Positions 23,962-31,899 of a DNA stretch of 64,000 bases are shown here, one piece after another. The stretch is taken from NCBI GenBank assembly GCA_949283125.1, contig CASDRK010000001.1:104736-168735 (forward strand). Reading direction: 5' to 3'. The DNA is from an uncultured Clostridia bacterium (GTDB taxonomy: Bacteria > Bacillota > Clostridia > Christensenellales > Borkfalkiaceae). Position 1 is the first letter of the stretch, and every line of letters begins with the position of its first letter. The translations under genes were made by a program, and so were the position numbers. The notes below the pieces were generated by a model. That model was not told the origin of the DNA and made no database searches. It saw only the letters and a program-made list of their open reading frames with translations.

Positions 23962-25194
23962 TCAGCCCTCCTTGGGCAGGCTCTGCAGATATTCGTGCAT
24001 GGCAAAGGCCACGCGCTTGCTCTGCTCCACGGCCTCCACAACTGTCTTTGCGCCCTTCACCACGTCGCCGGAGGCGAACACGCCGGGGCGGGAAGTTGCG
24101 CCCGTTTGCGGGTCTATCTTGGCAAGGCCGCGCTCGTTTACTTCCAGACCCTTGGTGGTGGTGAGTATCAGGTTGGAAGGCCGCTGGCTTACGCATATCA
24201 TAACGGTGTCGGTTTTGTAAAGTTCGGGCTTGTCCGACATGGATATCACCTTGTGGTTTTCGTCGCACACGGTGTCGGCGAAGTACACGCCCTCGTTGCA
24301 TATCTCCACGGGCGCCTTGTTGAATATAAACTGCGCGCCCTCGATTTCGGCGTATTCCTTCTCCTCGTCGCTGGCGGTGTACCTGTCGGAGCGCACCATT
24401 ATTTTAACGTCGCGCACGCCGCGGCGCAGCGCCGTTCTGGCCACGTCCATGGCCACGTTGCCCGCGCCTATAACTATCATGCTCTTGCCCAGCTCGTAGC
24501 CTTCGGGCCGTTCCAGAAAGTGCACGCCGTAGTGCACGTTGCCCAGCGTTTCGCCCTTTATGTTCAGCGCTATGGGCCACGTCACGCCCGTGCCTATGGA
24601 TATGGCCTTGAATCCGTCGCGGAACAGCTCCTCCACGCCGAAGGCCTTGCCTATCGTAACGTTCAGCCTTATCTTTATGCCGAGGTGCAGCATTATCTGC
24701 TTGTATCTGTCCACTATCGCGTGGGGCAGGCGGAAGTCGGGTATGCCGAACCGCAAAACGCCGCCTATGTCCGTTTTGCTTTCAAAAACGGTCACGTCGT
24801 AGCCCAGCTGCGCAAGCTTTATCGAAATGGTTATGCCTGCGGGGCCCGAACCTATTACGGCCACTTTTATGCCGTTGGAAGGCGCTCTGTCCAGAACGAG
24901 ATTGTCCAGATAGCGTTCGGATATATAATTTTCTATCGTGGATATCTCCACGGGTTCGCCCTTCAGCCCGCGCACGCAGTGGCCCTGACACTGGTTGCCG
25001 TGGTTGCACACTATCGAACACACCACCGAAAGGGGGTTGTTGTCGAACAGTTTTTTGCCCGCTTCGTCTATGTCGCCGTTCAAAAACGCCGAAATAAATC
25101 CCGGTATGTCGGTGTTTATGGGGCAGCCCTGTCTGCACAGCGGCTTTTTGCAGTTAAGGCAGCGCTTGGCTTCCGCGATTACGTTGTGTGCCAT
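23962..25194 (-). CDS. GltD/NfnB-like FAD- and NAD(P)-dependent oxidoreductase
   Basis: A 410-residue flavoprotein of the glutamate synthase small-subunit family. The N-terminal domain has two iron-sulfur cysteine sets: CLNCKKPLCRQGCP (residues 12-25) and CSIVCNHGNQCQGHC (about 59-73). VAVIGSGPAGITISIKLAQLG near residue 111 is the FAD site, and IVIGAGNVAMDVARTALRRG near 240 the NAD(P)H site. GVFASGDVVKGAKTVVEAVEQSKRVAFAMHEYL closes the fold. It passes electrons from NAD(P)H to a partner. No large glutamate synthase subunit lies beside it, so glutamate synthesis, NADH-dependent ferredoxin-NADP transfer, or another partner are all possible. GGAGGG lies 12 nt before the ATG. It may be cotranscribed with the HIT gene upstream. 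Confidence 0.88.
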   Translation of the reverse strand: MAHNVIAEAKRCLNCKKPLCRQGCPINTDIPGFISAFLNGDIDEAGKKLFDNNPLSVVCSIVCNHGNQCQGHCVRGLKGEPVEISTIENYISERYLDNLVLDRAPSNGIKVAVIGSGPAGITISIKLAQLGYDVTVFESKTDIGGVLRFGIPDFRLPHAIVDRYKQIMLHLGIKIRLNVTIGKAFGVEELFRDGFKAISIGTGVTWPIALNIKGETLGNVHYGVHFLERPEGYELGKSMIVIGAGNVAMDVARTALRRGVRDVKIMVRSDRYTASDEEKEYAEIEGAQFIFNKAPVEICNEGVYFADTVCDENHKVISMSDKPELYKTDTVMICVSQRPSNLILTTTKGLEVNERGLAKIDPQTGATSRPGVFASGDVVKGAKTVVEAVEQSKRVAFAMHEYLQSLPKEG

Positions 25195-25262
25195 TTTGTT
25201 GATTCCCTCCGTTATCCAAAAAAATTAGTGGGCGGCGCAGACCGCGCCGCGCCGCGCATGCA

Positions 25263-25682
25263 TCACAGCGCGGCCTTTATTTTTTCTATCATGTCGGCGT
25301 ATTCTTCGTCCGAAAGGTAAACCTTGCCGGGGTTCATCGTAAACGTTCCGCCCCATTCGTCGCCGCCTTCGTACTTGGGGCACAGGTGCATGTGCAGATG
25401 GCAGCCCGTGTCGCCGTAGGCGCCGTAATTCAGCTTGTCGGGTCTGAACACTTTGTGAATGGCCTTTGCCGCGCGGTTCACGTCGGCAAAAAATGCGTTG
25501 CGCTCCTCGTCGGAAATATCCACTATCTCGCTTACGTGGTCCTTATACGCGACTATGCACCTGCCGCGCTTGGATTGCTCCTTGAAGAGTATCAGCGTGG
25601 AGACGCTCAGATCGCATATGTATATGCCGAATTTTTCCAAAAGTTCGCCGCGCATGCAGTACCCGCAGTTTGCGTCCTTCAT
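25263..25682 (-). CDS. HIT-family protein
   Basis: A 139-residue histidine-triad protein, which typically hydrolyses nucleoside phosphoramidates or dinucleotides. The triad is GCHLHMHLCPKY near residues 99-110 (H-x-H-x-H). A CGYC pair near the N-terminus (residues 6-9) is seen in many HIT proteins with a zinc site. ATG 25682 follows AAGGAG by 7 nt, so the longer frame to 25739 is not used. The gene has a clear promoter and lies 68 nt upstream of the GltD-like gene. Confidence 0.88.
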   Translation of the reverse strand: MKDANCGYCMRGELLEKFGIYICDLSVSTLILFKEQSKRGRCIVAYKDHVSEIVDISDEERNAFFADVNRAAKAIHKVFRPDKLNYGAYGDTGCHLHMHLCPKYEGGDEWGGTFTMNPGKVYLSDEEYADMIEKIKAAL

Positions 25683-25751
25683 TTCGTTTCTCCTTGAATG
25701 CGTTTTGTTGCAGCCTTGCGCCGCGCCGTGCGCGCGCACTCTTACCCTGTT

Positions 25752-25780
25752 ATTATAGCACGGTGCGGAAAAATATTCAA
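25752..25780 (-). promoter_or_regulatory. Sigma-A promoter for the HIT and GltD-like genes
   Basis: Minus strand: TTGAAT, 17 nt, TATAAT. The transcript would start about 62 nt before the HIT start codon. Confidence 0.6.
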
Positions 25781-25952
25781 TATATATTTTAAAAATATTT
25801 GACCTTTTTTGTTAACGCCTTTCATGTCCTGCCCGCATTTTTAATACACTTAATATAATAATTTACATACAGATTATATAGATAATACAGATAGTACAAT
25901 ATAGCTTGCGGGCGCCGTGCTTGGCCGCCGCGCGCTTTTTGGCAGGTTTCTA

Positions 25953-25981
25953 TTGACATTTTGCGCGCGTTGTGATAATAT
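25953..25981 (+). promoter_or_regulatory. Sigma-A promoter for the lipoprotein gene
   Basis: TTGACA (25953-25958), 17 nt, TAATAT (25976-25981). About 98 nt of leader precede the start codon. The AT-rich stretch 25781-25950 holds no gene that I can see. Confidence 0.65.
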
Positions 25982-26085
25982 ATATATACGACGAAGCCGC
26001 ATGCGGCGCGCCTTGGGCGGGCTCTTCCGTCCGCCACGGGACGCACTGCGGGCGTCGGAATAAGTTTGCAGATAAGGAGAAAGAG

Positions 26086-27765
26086 ATGAAAAAGTTTAAA
26101 AAGTTTGTGTCCTGCCTTGCGGCGCTTTCGCTTGCGTTCGGCGCGGCCGCGCTGGCCGCCTGCGGCGACGAGACCGACCCTTCCGCCGTGCAGGATAAGA
26201 TCGATGAGGTCACGGACTCCATGCAGAGCGTGGACTACAAGTCCGCCACCCTCTCGGCCACCACCAGCATAAAGGGAACTTCGGACGGCGAGACCCTCAA
26301 CATCGGCGCGGAGACGAACGGCACCGTCGACATGCAGACGGGCGACCTCGACTTGGTCGTCAAGGCGACCGTCGACGAGGGCGGGGTAAAATCCAACTCA
26401 ACGAACTACATGTTCCTGCGCGAGCTGAACGGGTTCTCCTATTCGGCCGATTCCGTGGTCAGCGACTGGACGGGCTTAACGCTTTCCGCTGGCAGCTCCG
26501 CCGGGGAGAGCGGATCGGCCGCGCTGGGCGGGCTGGGCGCTATGGAGCTTGACGGCACCGCCGCCATAATGCTGGCGGCGCAGCTCGGCAACAGCTACGG
26601 CGCCACGTCGACCAACGACGAGGCCGTAAAGGTCGACCTCATCGCCATGCTCCGCGGCATATACGACGACGTCTCCGAAGTGGTAGATTCGCTCGGCGCG
26701 GAAACCACCATATCCGCCCTCTACGACGCCGACCTCTTCAAAAACGTCGTGGGCGCGCTGGGCACTGTGATACCTGCGGAGGACGCTTATCTGATAGCCA
26801 ACGCCGTTCTCGCAATGGCTATGGGCGGAACATATTCGGCCGCACCCTCCTCGCCCGCGATAACCATTCCCGCACCCGGCGAGGGCGTAAGCCTTTACGA
26901 CTACATAGGCGACCTGCTCGACAGTACGCAGTTCGCTTCGTCGCTCGGCATCGGTCAGTCCATAGGCAGCATAAAGGTCATCGACCTCATCAATATGGGC
27001 TCTTCCACGACTGTCGCCATCAACGACGTAAAGAAGCAGCTGAACGACGTGCTCGATTATGTCAGCTTTGAAAACGGGCTGACCATAAGCATCCCCGGCA
27101 ACGGCTCCGAAACCACGATAGGCGTATCCAGAGCGGACATAACCTATCACATCGCCGACAAAGTGCTCACCGGCGTTTCGGTGGACGTCAACGGTTCCGT
27201 GACCGTGGACGAGCAGACTGCGATGTCGTCCACGCAGACCGAAACGACCGCCTCGCTGAGCATTCTCGCCAATCTCGAAATGCAGTTCTCCTCTTCGGCG
27301 GCTTCGCTCACCGATCTCGGCGCGACCAACGTGGAGTATTACGATTACGTGACGGGCAGTTACAAAGTAGTCCCCATGGATGACTATCTTGACGGCACGG
27401 TTGACAACCCCGTTGACAGCGGCAACGTGTCCGGCAACATTAACGTGTCCGGCAACACTTACACCTTCGACAATATCGAAGTAAGCTACGCTTCCAACGT
27501 CTCCGACGAGGTGAAGGCCGAGATGGACGAAGCGGTTGCGTTGATGAAGGGAAGCATGGCCGGACATACCATAGCTTTCGGCGATGACGGAAAGGTGACA
27601 ATGCCTTCCGACGGCATTGAGCAGGAAGCCACATACGTTCAGGACGGCAACACCGTTACCATAATCGTCGACGGCGTTGAAACCGAATTTAAAGTGGACG
27701 GCAACAAGATCATATGGGAGCAGTCCCAGAACGGCGTCACGCTTAAGTTGATATATAAAAAGTAA
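26086..27765 (+). CDS. Large exported lipoprotein of unknown function
   Basis: A 559-residue lipoprotein. ATG 26086 follows AAGGAGA and gives a clean signal: MKKFKKF, hydrophobic core, then the lipobox LAAC with the acylated cysteine at residue 26. The mature part is acidic and rich in A, S, T, G and D. It has repeated beta-like segments and no enzymatic motif. The last 75 residues (GHTIAFGDDGKVTMPSDG, then YVQDGNTVTIIVDGVETEFKVDGNKI) look like the lipocalin-like or DUF-type beta-barrel domain that ends many clostridial lipoproteins. It should sit on the outer face of the membrane. It has its own promoter and terminator, so it is monocistronic. Confidence 0.8.
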   Translation: MKKFKKFVSCLAALSLAFGAAALAACGDETDPSAVQDKIDEVTDSMQSVDYKSATLSATTSIKGTSDGETLNIGAETNGTVDMQTGDLDLVVKATVDEGGVKSNSTNYMFLRELNGFSYSADSVVSDWTGLTLSAGSSAGESGSAALGGLGAMELDGTAAIMLAAQLGNSYGATSTNDEAVKVDLIAMLRGIYDDVSEVVDSLGAETTISALYDADLFKNVVGALGTVIPAEDAYLIANAVLAMAMGGTYSAAPSSPAITIPAPGEGVSLYDYIGDLLDSTQFASSLGIGQSIGSIKVIDLINMGSSTTVAINDVKKQLNDVLDYVSFENGLTISIPGNGSETTIGVSRADITYHIADKVLTGVSVDVNGSVTVDEQTAMSSTQTETTASLSILANLEMQFSSSAASLTDLGATNVEYYDYVTGSYKVVPMDDYLDGTVDNPVDSGNVSGNINVSGNTYTFDNIEVSYASNVSDEVKAEMDEAVALMKGSMAGHTIAFGDDGKVTMPSDGIEQEATYVQDGNTVTIIVDGVETEFKVDGNKIIWEQSQNGVTLKLIYKK

Positions 27766-27808
27766 TCAGGGTTTGCAGTTTACCGCTGCAATACAGCGCT
27801 CCTAAAGG

Positions 27809-27839
27809 ACGGCGCCGCGCAGGTTTTGCGCGGCGCCGT
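27809..27839 (+). terminator. Terminator after the lipoprotein gene
   Basis: Perfect 13-bp arms ACGGCGCCGCGCA around GGTTT, 43 nt after the stop codon. The T tract is short. Confidence 0.6.
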
Positions 27840-27966
27840 TCGCATGTGCGGGAGATAAGGCCGCGCAAGGTCGGCGCGGCACGCCTGTTTTGTCGGCCGC
27901 GGGATATTGCGGGCTCAACGGCTTAAAAGTGCGTTCATGGCGCGCGGACGGCAATGCCGTCCGCGC

Positions 27967-28014
27967 GCTTGTCCGTCCGCTTGTCCGTCCGCTTGTCCGT
28001 CCGCTTGTCCGTTC
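27967..28014. repeat. Four tandem copies of a 12-bp repeat
   Basis: GCTTGTCCGTCC is repeated four times (last copy GTTC). It lies in the gene-free gap 27840-28149 between two convergent genes. In one minus-strand frame it would encode repeated SGRT, but no gene there is convincing. Confidence 0.85.
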
Positions 28015-28149
28015 GCGGCGGGGCGGGTATAAGCTTGTTTGCGGCCGTGCCCCGAAAGGCGACCTGCTTTTGCGCCGCCTGATTTGTATTGCCTGCGGCA
28101 ACGGCGCCGGCCGCCGCGGGATCGGAGCGGAGGAGCGGGGGAACGCGAA

Positions 28150-28174
28150 AGCGCGGGCAGATCCTGCCCGCGCT
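28150..28174. terminator. Terminator hairpin for the DegV gene
   Basis: AGCGCGGGCAG and its complement around ATC, 21 nt beyond the minus-strand stop at 28196. A CTTAAAAGCTCTTTT stretch follows on the plus strand. Confidence 0.55.
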
Positions 28175-28195
28175 CTTAAAAGCTCTTTTGCCCGG

Positions 28196-29044
28196 TTATT
28201 CGGTTATGAACAGCACGCCGAGAGTGTTCCGGCCGCAGTGGCTGGTTATTATCGCGCCGGCCACGGTCTCTATCACTTCGTCAAACTCGAACATGTCCGC
28301 AACTTCCGCTCTGGCCGCGTCGATGAGCGATTGGTCGGCGCAGGAGTGGGTTATAAAACAGCGCGTCCTGTCGTAGCGGCGGTACTGCGCGCGCAGATCC
28401 TGCACATACGTCTTTATGCACCTCTCCATGCTGCCCTTGTATTTTTTCTTGGCTATCAGCTGGCCTTCGGCGTCCTCCTCTATCAGCGGATGCAGCTTCA
28501 GCACCTTTGCGCCCAGCATGGCCGCAAGCGAGCATCTGCCGCCCTTGTGCAGATAGTTGAGGTCGTCGGGCACGAACGAGGTGTTCACGAACGGCGTAAG
28601 CGCCCTTATGCGCGCGGCAATGTCCTCCGCGGACATGCCCTCGTCGCGCAGGTCGCAGGCCTTCAGCACCAGCAGGCCCTGACCGGTGGAAAGCGCCTTG
28701 CTGTCGATCACGTGCACCTTCCCGCCGAATTTGCGGGCGGCTATGCATGCCGAAGAATGGCTGGACGAAGCTTTGGACGAGATGTTGAAGTGTATCAAAG
28801 CGTCGTTGCCCTGAAGCTGTTCGTCAAAAAATGCCTCGTATTCGTCCGTGGAGCCCGCCGCCGTCTTGGGCAGAACGGCCGTTGCGGCCACGTAGTCGAA
28901 TATGTCCTGCGGGGTTATGTCCACGCCGTCGCGGTAGCTCTTTTCGCCCAGAGTGACCTGCAGCGCGAATATGCCTATGTCGCGTTCTTCTATCAGCTTG
29001 GTGCCGAGGTCGCATGTGGAATCGGATGTGATCTTTATCTTCAT
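28196..29044 (-). CDS. DegV-family fatty-acid-binding protein
   Basis: A 282-residue DegV/FakB-type protein that carries a fatty acid to the kinase FakA, whose gene is at 48004 in this window. Seen: KITSDSTCDL at the start, FALQVTLGEKSYRDGVDITPQDIFDY, the GST serine motif near residue 65, FNISSKASSSHSSACIAA (about 87-105), and VIDSKALSTGQGLLVLKA. Length is typical. No strong ribosome site is visible beyond AAGGGAAAT. The fatty-acid role follows from family knowledge. Specificity cannot be read. Confidence 0.9.
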   Translation of the reverse strand: MKIKITSDSTCDLGTKLIEERDIGIFALQVTLGEKSYRDGVDITPQDIFDYVAATAVLPKTAAGSTDEYEAFFDEQLQGNDALIHFNISSKASSSHSSACIAARKFGGKVHVIDSKALSTGQGLLVLKACDLRDEGMSAEDIAARIRALTPFVNTSFVPDDLNYLHKGGRCSLAAMLGAKVLKLHPLIEEDAEGQLIAKKKYKGSMERCIKTYVQDLRAQYRRYDRTRCFITHSCADQSLIDAARAEVADMFEFDEVIETVAGAIITSHCGRNTLGVLFITE

Positions 29045-29319
29045 AACATTTCCCTTATCGTCTTAACGGTGATTTCATTATACCACGTTCCGCCAAAAAT
29101 TACAAGTGAAATTTTTGTGACGTTCGCGGGAGGCGCGATTGCGCATTTTCAGGCTTTGCCTGTCTGCCGCCGATTGCGGCCGCTCCTCCGCTTTGTCGCT
29201 TCGCCTTCTTTAAAGGCGCCCGCGCTGCAGTTGCGCTTTTTTCTTGCGCAAAATTGTAAATTTTGCAAATTTATTACATTTCGCAACCCATAGTTGCGCA
29301 AAATGCACGCCAAAGTCGG

Positions 29320-29348
29320 TTGAAACGGTCCGGCGTTTAAGGTATAAT
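29320..29348 (+). promoter_or_regulatory. Sigma-A promoter for the second HTH-membrane regulator
   Basis: TTGAAA (29320-29325), 17 nt, TATAAT (29343-29348), with a 27-nt leader that includes CGAGGAG. The gap 29045-29319 holds no gene. Confidence 0.65.
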
Positions 29349-29381
29349 TAAAGTACAAAATAAATCGAGGAGATAAATTTT

Positions 29382-30065
29382 ATGGCCTTTTCGGATAATT
29401 TGCAGTATCTGCGCAAGCGCGACAAGGTGACGCAGGAAGAGCTCGCCGACAGGCTGGGCGTATCCCGTCAGTCGGTCAGCAAATGGGAAACGGGCGAGGC
29501 CTATCCCGAAACCGAAAAGATACTCGCCCTGTGCGATAACTTCGGCATATCCATGGATCAACTCATGCGCGGCGACGTGAGCGACCCTTCTGCGGAGGGA
29601 GCCGGCTGCGGCAACGGACAGGAGGCGGCGTCCGTCGGCGATGATGATAAAGCAGTCGGTGCGCTCGGTGCGGCTGAATCGGCAAGAGACGCGCGTCTCT
29701 CGCGCGCGGGCGGCATAGTCAATGCCGCGGTCATCGCTTGCACCGCGATAGCGTACATCTGTCTCGGCGCCTGCGCTGGGCTGTGGCACCCCGGCTGGCT
29801 GGCGTTTATCGCCGCCGCGGCACTCGTCTTTTTCTTTGACAAAGTCTTCTGCACGGACGGAGAGGGCATGAGGCCGCTCGCCGCGCGCGTACTCGACGGC
29901 CTTTCTGCCATGATGATGGCACTCAGCACATTTGTCTATCTGCTCGTGTCTATCCTCTGGGGCGTGTGGCACCCCGCATGGGTGGTGTTCATAATAGGCG
30001 GCGTGCTCATGGTGGCCTTCGGCGCACTGAGTGCCGTTGCGGCCGGACGGGGGAAGGGCAACTGA
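29382..30065 (+). CDS. HTH (XRE-type) regulator with C-terminal membrane domain
   Basis: A 227-residue protein. Residues 5-65 are a clear XRE HTH (LQYLRKRDKVTQEELADRLGVSRQSVSKWETGEAYPETEKILALCDNFGISMDQLM). A linker with acidic and alanine-rich sequence follows. The C-terminal 120 residues have four hydrophobic helices built as two related halves: GLWHPGWLAFIAAAAL and GVWHPAWVVFIIGG. This is a common clostridial design in which a membrane sensor controls a DNA-binding head. The design matches the regulator at 7259. Its own promoter and a strong terminator suggest a single-gene unit. It converges on the micropeptide genes. Confidence 0.88.
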   Translation: MAFSDNLQYLRKRDKVTQEELADRLGVSRQSVSKWETGEAYPETEKILALCDNFGISMDQLMRGDVSDPSAEGAGCGNGQEAASVGDDDKAVGALGAAESARDARLSRAGGIVNAAVIACTAIAYICLGACAGLWHPGWLAFIAAAALVFFFDKVFCTDGEGMRPLAARVLDGLSAMMMALSTFVYLLVSILWGVWHPAWVVFIIGGVLMVAFGALSAVAAGRGKGN

Positions 30066-30109
30066 AAGCGGTTGCCCCACGAATATCACCTTTCTGACGC
30101 TAAAATGCA

Positions 30110-30148
30110 GGGCGCGCCCGCACATGCAGTGCGGGCGCGCCCGTTTTT
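30110..30148. terminator. Bidirectional terminator shared by the HTH gene and the micropeptide operon
   Basis: Perfect 14-bp arms GGGCGCGCCCGCAC around ATGCA, with GTTTTT on the plus strand and GCATTTTAGC on the minus strand. Confidence 0.7.
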
Positions 30149-30192
30149 GGTTTAAGCTGATTTTGTTCCGACGGCCGCCTGCAGCCAGGCGT

Positions 30193-30306
30193 TCAGCGGT
30201 TCACGGAGAGCAGATACCACAACAAAGTATTGTATGTGATGCCCGTTGCCCTGTCGCTGTCCGCGTCCCTTGCGGCCCGTCTGAAATCGTTCAGAATGTC
30301 TAACAT
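30193..30306 (-). CDS. Micropeptide 1 (37 residues), distant relative of the next two
   Basis: A 37-codon gene too short for standard ORF cut-offs. Supporting it is GAGGAG, 9 nt before the ATG, on a predicted transcript. The peptide begins MLDILNDFRRAARD, contains D-S-D-R followed by ATGIT, and ends in a hydrophobic YNTLLWYLLSVNR. The D-S-D-R...G-[IV]-[ST] spacing resembles micropeptide 2, so all three may be paralogues. There is no signal peptide or known family. It is the last of three genes reading from the promoter at 30756-30784. Confidence 0.55.
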   Translation of the reverse strand: MLDILNDFRRAARDADSDRATGITYNTLLWYLLSVNR

Positions 30307-30395
30307 GATTCCAAACTCCTCAAAGCGTTGAGTATTTTTTGTTTTGCCGCCGCGGCGGCAATCGGTTTTATCTTGTCATCGTTTATTTTGTGTAA

Positions 30396-30494
30396 TTATC
30401 TTGCGCAGTCCAGAGCGACGTATGAGAGGGGGGAAACGCCGATCTCATTCCTGTCGCTGTCAAGACGAGCGATCTCTTCATAAATTTCGATCAT
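30396..30494 (-). CDS. Micropeptide 2 (32 residues), conserved PLSYVxLDCAR tail
   Basis: A 32-codon gene with a perfect AGGAGG 6 nt before ATG 30494. The peptide starts MIEIYEEIARLDSDRNEIGV and ends SPLSYVALDCAR. Compared with micropeptide 3 it shares IYE, LD, RN, GV, PLSYV and LDCAR at aligned positions, while codons differ at many third positions. That pattern argues for protein-level selection after duplication. A single cysteine lies three residues from the C-terminus. There is no signal peptide. Function is unknown: a modified-peptide precursor, a signalling peptide, or a small regulator are all possible. Confidence 0.7.
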   Translation of the reverse strand: MIEIYEEIARLDSDRNEIGVSPLSYVALDCAR

Positions 30495-30562
30495 TTTATG
30501 CCTCCTGTGATTATGCGTCATTGTTGGTTGGATTCGGTTTGCTCTCTGCGCCCGCGCGGAAA

Positions 30563-30658
30563 TTATCTCGCGCAGTCGAGCACTACGTACGAAAGGGGGT
30601 TCACGCCGTAAGCGTTCCTCTCTTCGTCGAGCTGGTTAAGTCTTTCATAAATATCCAT
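30563..30658 (-). CDS. Micropeptide 3 (31 residues), conserved PLSYVxLDCAR tail
   Basis: A 31-codon gene, first in the predicted operon, with AAGGAGG 10 nt before ATG 30658. The peptide starts MDIYERLNQLDEERNAYGV and ends NPLSYVVLDCAR. It is clearly paralogous to micropeptide 2 (about two thirds of positions match by eye). Its upstream leader (30659-30749) also contains an 11-codon frame starting MRNEEGN and a GCGGCGG hairpin. No biosynthetic enzyme, transporter or protease typical of a peptide pathway lies immediately beside it. Confidence 0.7.
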   Translation of the reverse strand: MDIYERLNQLDEERNAYGVNPLSYVVLDCAR

Positions 30659-30755
30659 ATGTCTCGTACCTCCTTAAAGGTATTCTTCGGCGGGCGAGCC
30701 GCCGCTTTTTGTCTTTTTTATCTGAACGAGGTGTTTCCTTCCTCATTTCGCATGC

Positions 30756-30784
30756 AGTATAGCATACTCATTTTTGTTAGTCAA
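30756..30784 (-). promoter_or_regulatory. Sigma-A promoter for the micropeptide genes
   Basis: Minus strand: TTGACT, 17 nt, TATACT. Expected start near 30749, about 90 nt before the first micropeptide start codon. Confidence 0.65.
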
Positions 30785-31099
30785 TAACAATTAAAAAATT
30801 TTTTAAAATTTTATTTTTGTTATCTTCTATCAATATTTTATGATAATACCGATAATTTATGTTAACTTTCATTTAACTTGTAAATTTTTTGTTACAAGTT
30901 TTCATAATTAACAAAATTTTCCTCAATTTAACAAAAGCGTGCTCGCTTTTGTTTAAATTTATAAATTCCGACTCTGAACGCGCCCTCGCGTCCGCTTTTT
31001 CCGCGCGGCCGCGAGGGCGAGGGCGGGGAAGGAGCTCGCAAAATTTTGCGATATGCAAAGGGGCGCGCTGCCCTTGCGGCCGCGCGCCCGTTGAGGTTT
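30785..31099. other. AT-rich regulatory-looking spacer without genes
   Basis: 30785-30960 is strikingly AT-rich in an otherwise GC-rich area. It holds an inverted repeat AACTTGTAA (30875-30883) / TTACAAGTT (30892-30900) and a CAAAAGCG/CGCTTTTG hairpin near 30932-30951. GC-rich hairpins fill 30980-31095. The ACTTG/CAAGT half-sites recall the palindrome at 11673-11687. No open frame here looks coding. Confidence 0.5.
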
Positions 31100-31122
31100 G
31101 CCCGCGCGTCTTGCGCGCGGGC
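31100..31122 (-). terminator. Terminator hairpin after the M23 peptidase gene
   Basis: GCCCGCGCG and its complement around TCTTG, 14 nt beyond the minus-strand stop. There is no strong T tract. Confidence 0.45.
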
Positions 31123-31136
31123 GGGTTCCCGTCCCG

Positions 31137-31775
31137 TCATTTTTCGGCGATGTCCAGATATTCGTTGGGGTCGGCGGTCTCGCCGTTGTCCGACACTTCG
31201 AAGTGCAGGTGCGCGCCCTCCTTGTATTCGCTGCCCGCGGGCTGCGCCACGGTGCCTATCACGTCGCCGCGCTTCACGGCGTCGCCCGCTTTGAGCCCCT
31301 CGGCGGCTTCGACGAAGTAATAGCTCGTCTTCACCCCGTCGGCGTGGGCAAGCACTATCTTGGTGCCGTCCAGAAGATCTCCGGCGGTTATGCTCTCCAC
31401 CGTGCCGTCCGCGCAGGCCACAACGCTTGTGCCCGCTTCGGCCGCAAGGTCTATGCCGGTGTGGTAATGGTAGCAGTCCAGGGTCTTGTTGTAATAAAAG
31501 GTGTAGTCGTTTATCACGTTCATCTCGGCCACGGGCGCAACAAATTCGTATGCGGAGGAAACGTCCTCGTTGGGCTGTTCGTCGTCCTCGTCGTCCTCGT
31601 CGCCGCCGCCGTCCGTAACGTCGTCCGCGCCCTGATTTATGTCGAGCGGGTTGTCGCTTCGCACGGCAAATATCACCGTCACGGTCACGGCCGCGATCAG
31701 CAGTATGCACGCGCCTAAAATAAGGTAGTAGGTCAAAAGCTTCTTTTTGTTTCCGGTGTTCTGTTCCTGACTCAT
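31137..31775 (-). CDS. M23-family peptidase, SpoIIQ-like
   Basis: A 212-residue protein with one N-terminal transmembrane helix (residues 15-37), an acidic linker (50-72) and an extracellular LytM/M23 domain. All zinc and catalytic residues are present: HTGID (H105, D109) and GAHLHFE (H189, H191). In clostridia SpoIIQ keeps these residues and works across the forespore-mother cell gap during engulfment. Size, topology and the neighbouring YwmB-like gene suggest SpoIIQ rather than a general cell-wall hydrolase. The identity is an inference. AAAGGAG precedes the ATG. Confidence 0.78.
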   Translation of the reverse strand: MSQEQNTGNKKKLLTYYLILGACILLIAAVTVTVIFAVRSDNPLDINQGADDVTDGGGDEDDEDDEQPNEDVSSAYEFVAPVAEMNVINDYTFYYNKTLDCYHYHTGIDLAAEAGTSVVACADGTVESITAGDLLDGTKIVLAHADGVKTSYYFVEAAEGLKAGDAVKRGDVIGTVAQPAGSEYKEGAHLHFEVSDNGETADPNEYLDIAEK

Positions 31776-31899
31776 ATTTGATATCTCCTTTTATGTAGCG
31801 TCCGGCGCTTACAAACACTTTATTGCCCGCCGCTTGCGCCTTTATACGCCGCCTTTCAAAAAAATTCCCGCGCGGCGTTTCCGCCCTTTGCCGCGCGCT

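Noticed and set aside
23459-24164. Frames of 120-144 codons in the 23-kb repeat region
   Set aside because: They are built from direct repeats present in several frames, and the last runs into the antisense of the GltD-like gene.
26476-27567. 363-codon frame on the minus strand
   Set aside because: Antisense to the lipoprotein gene, which has a promoter, ribosome site and lipobox.
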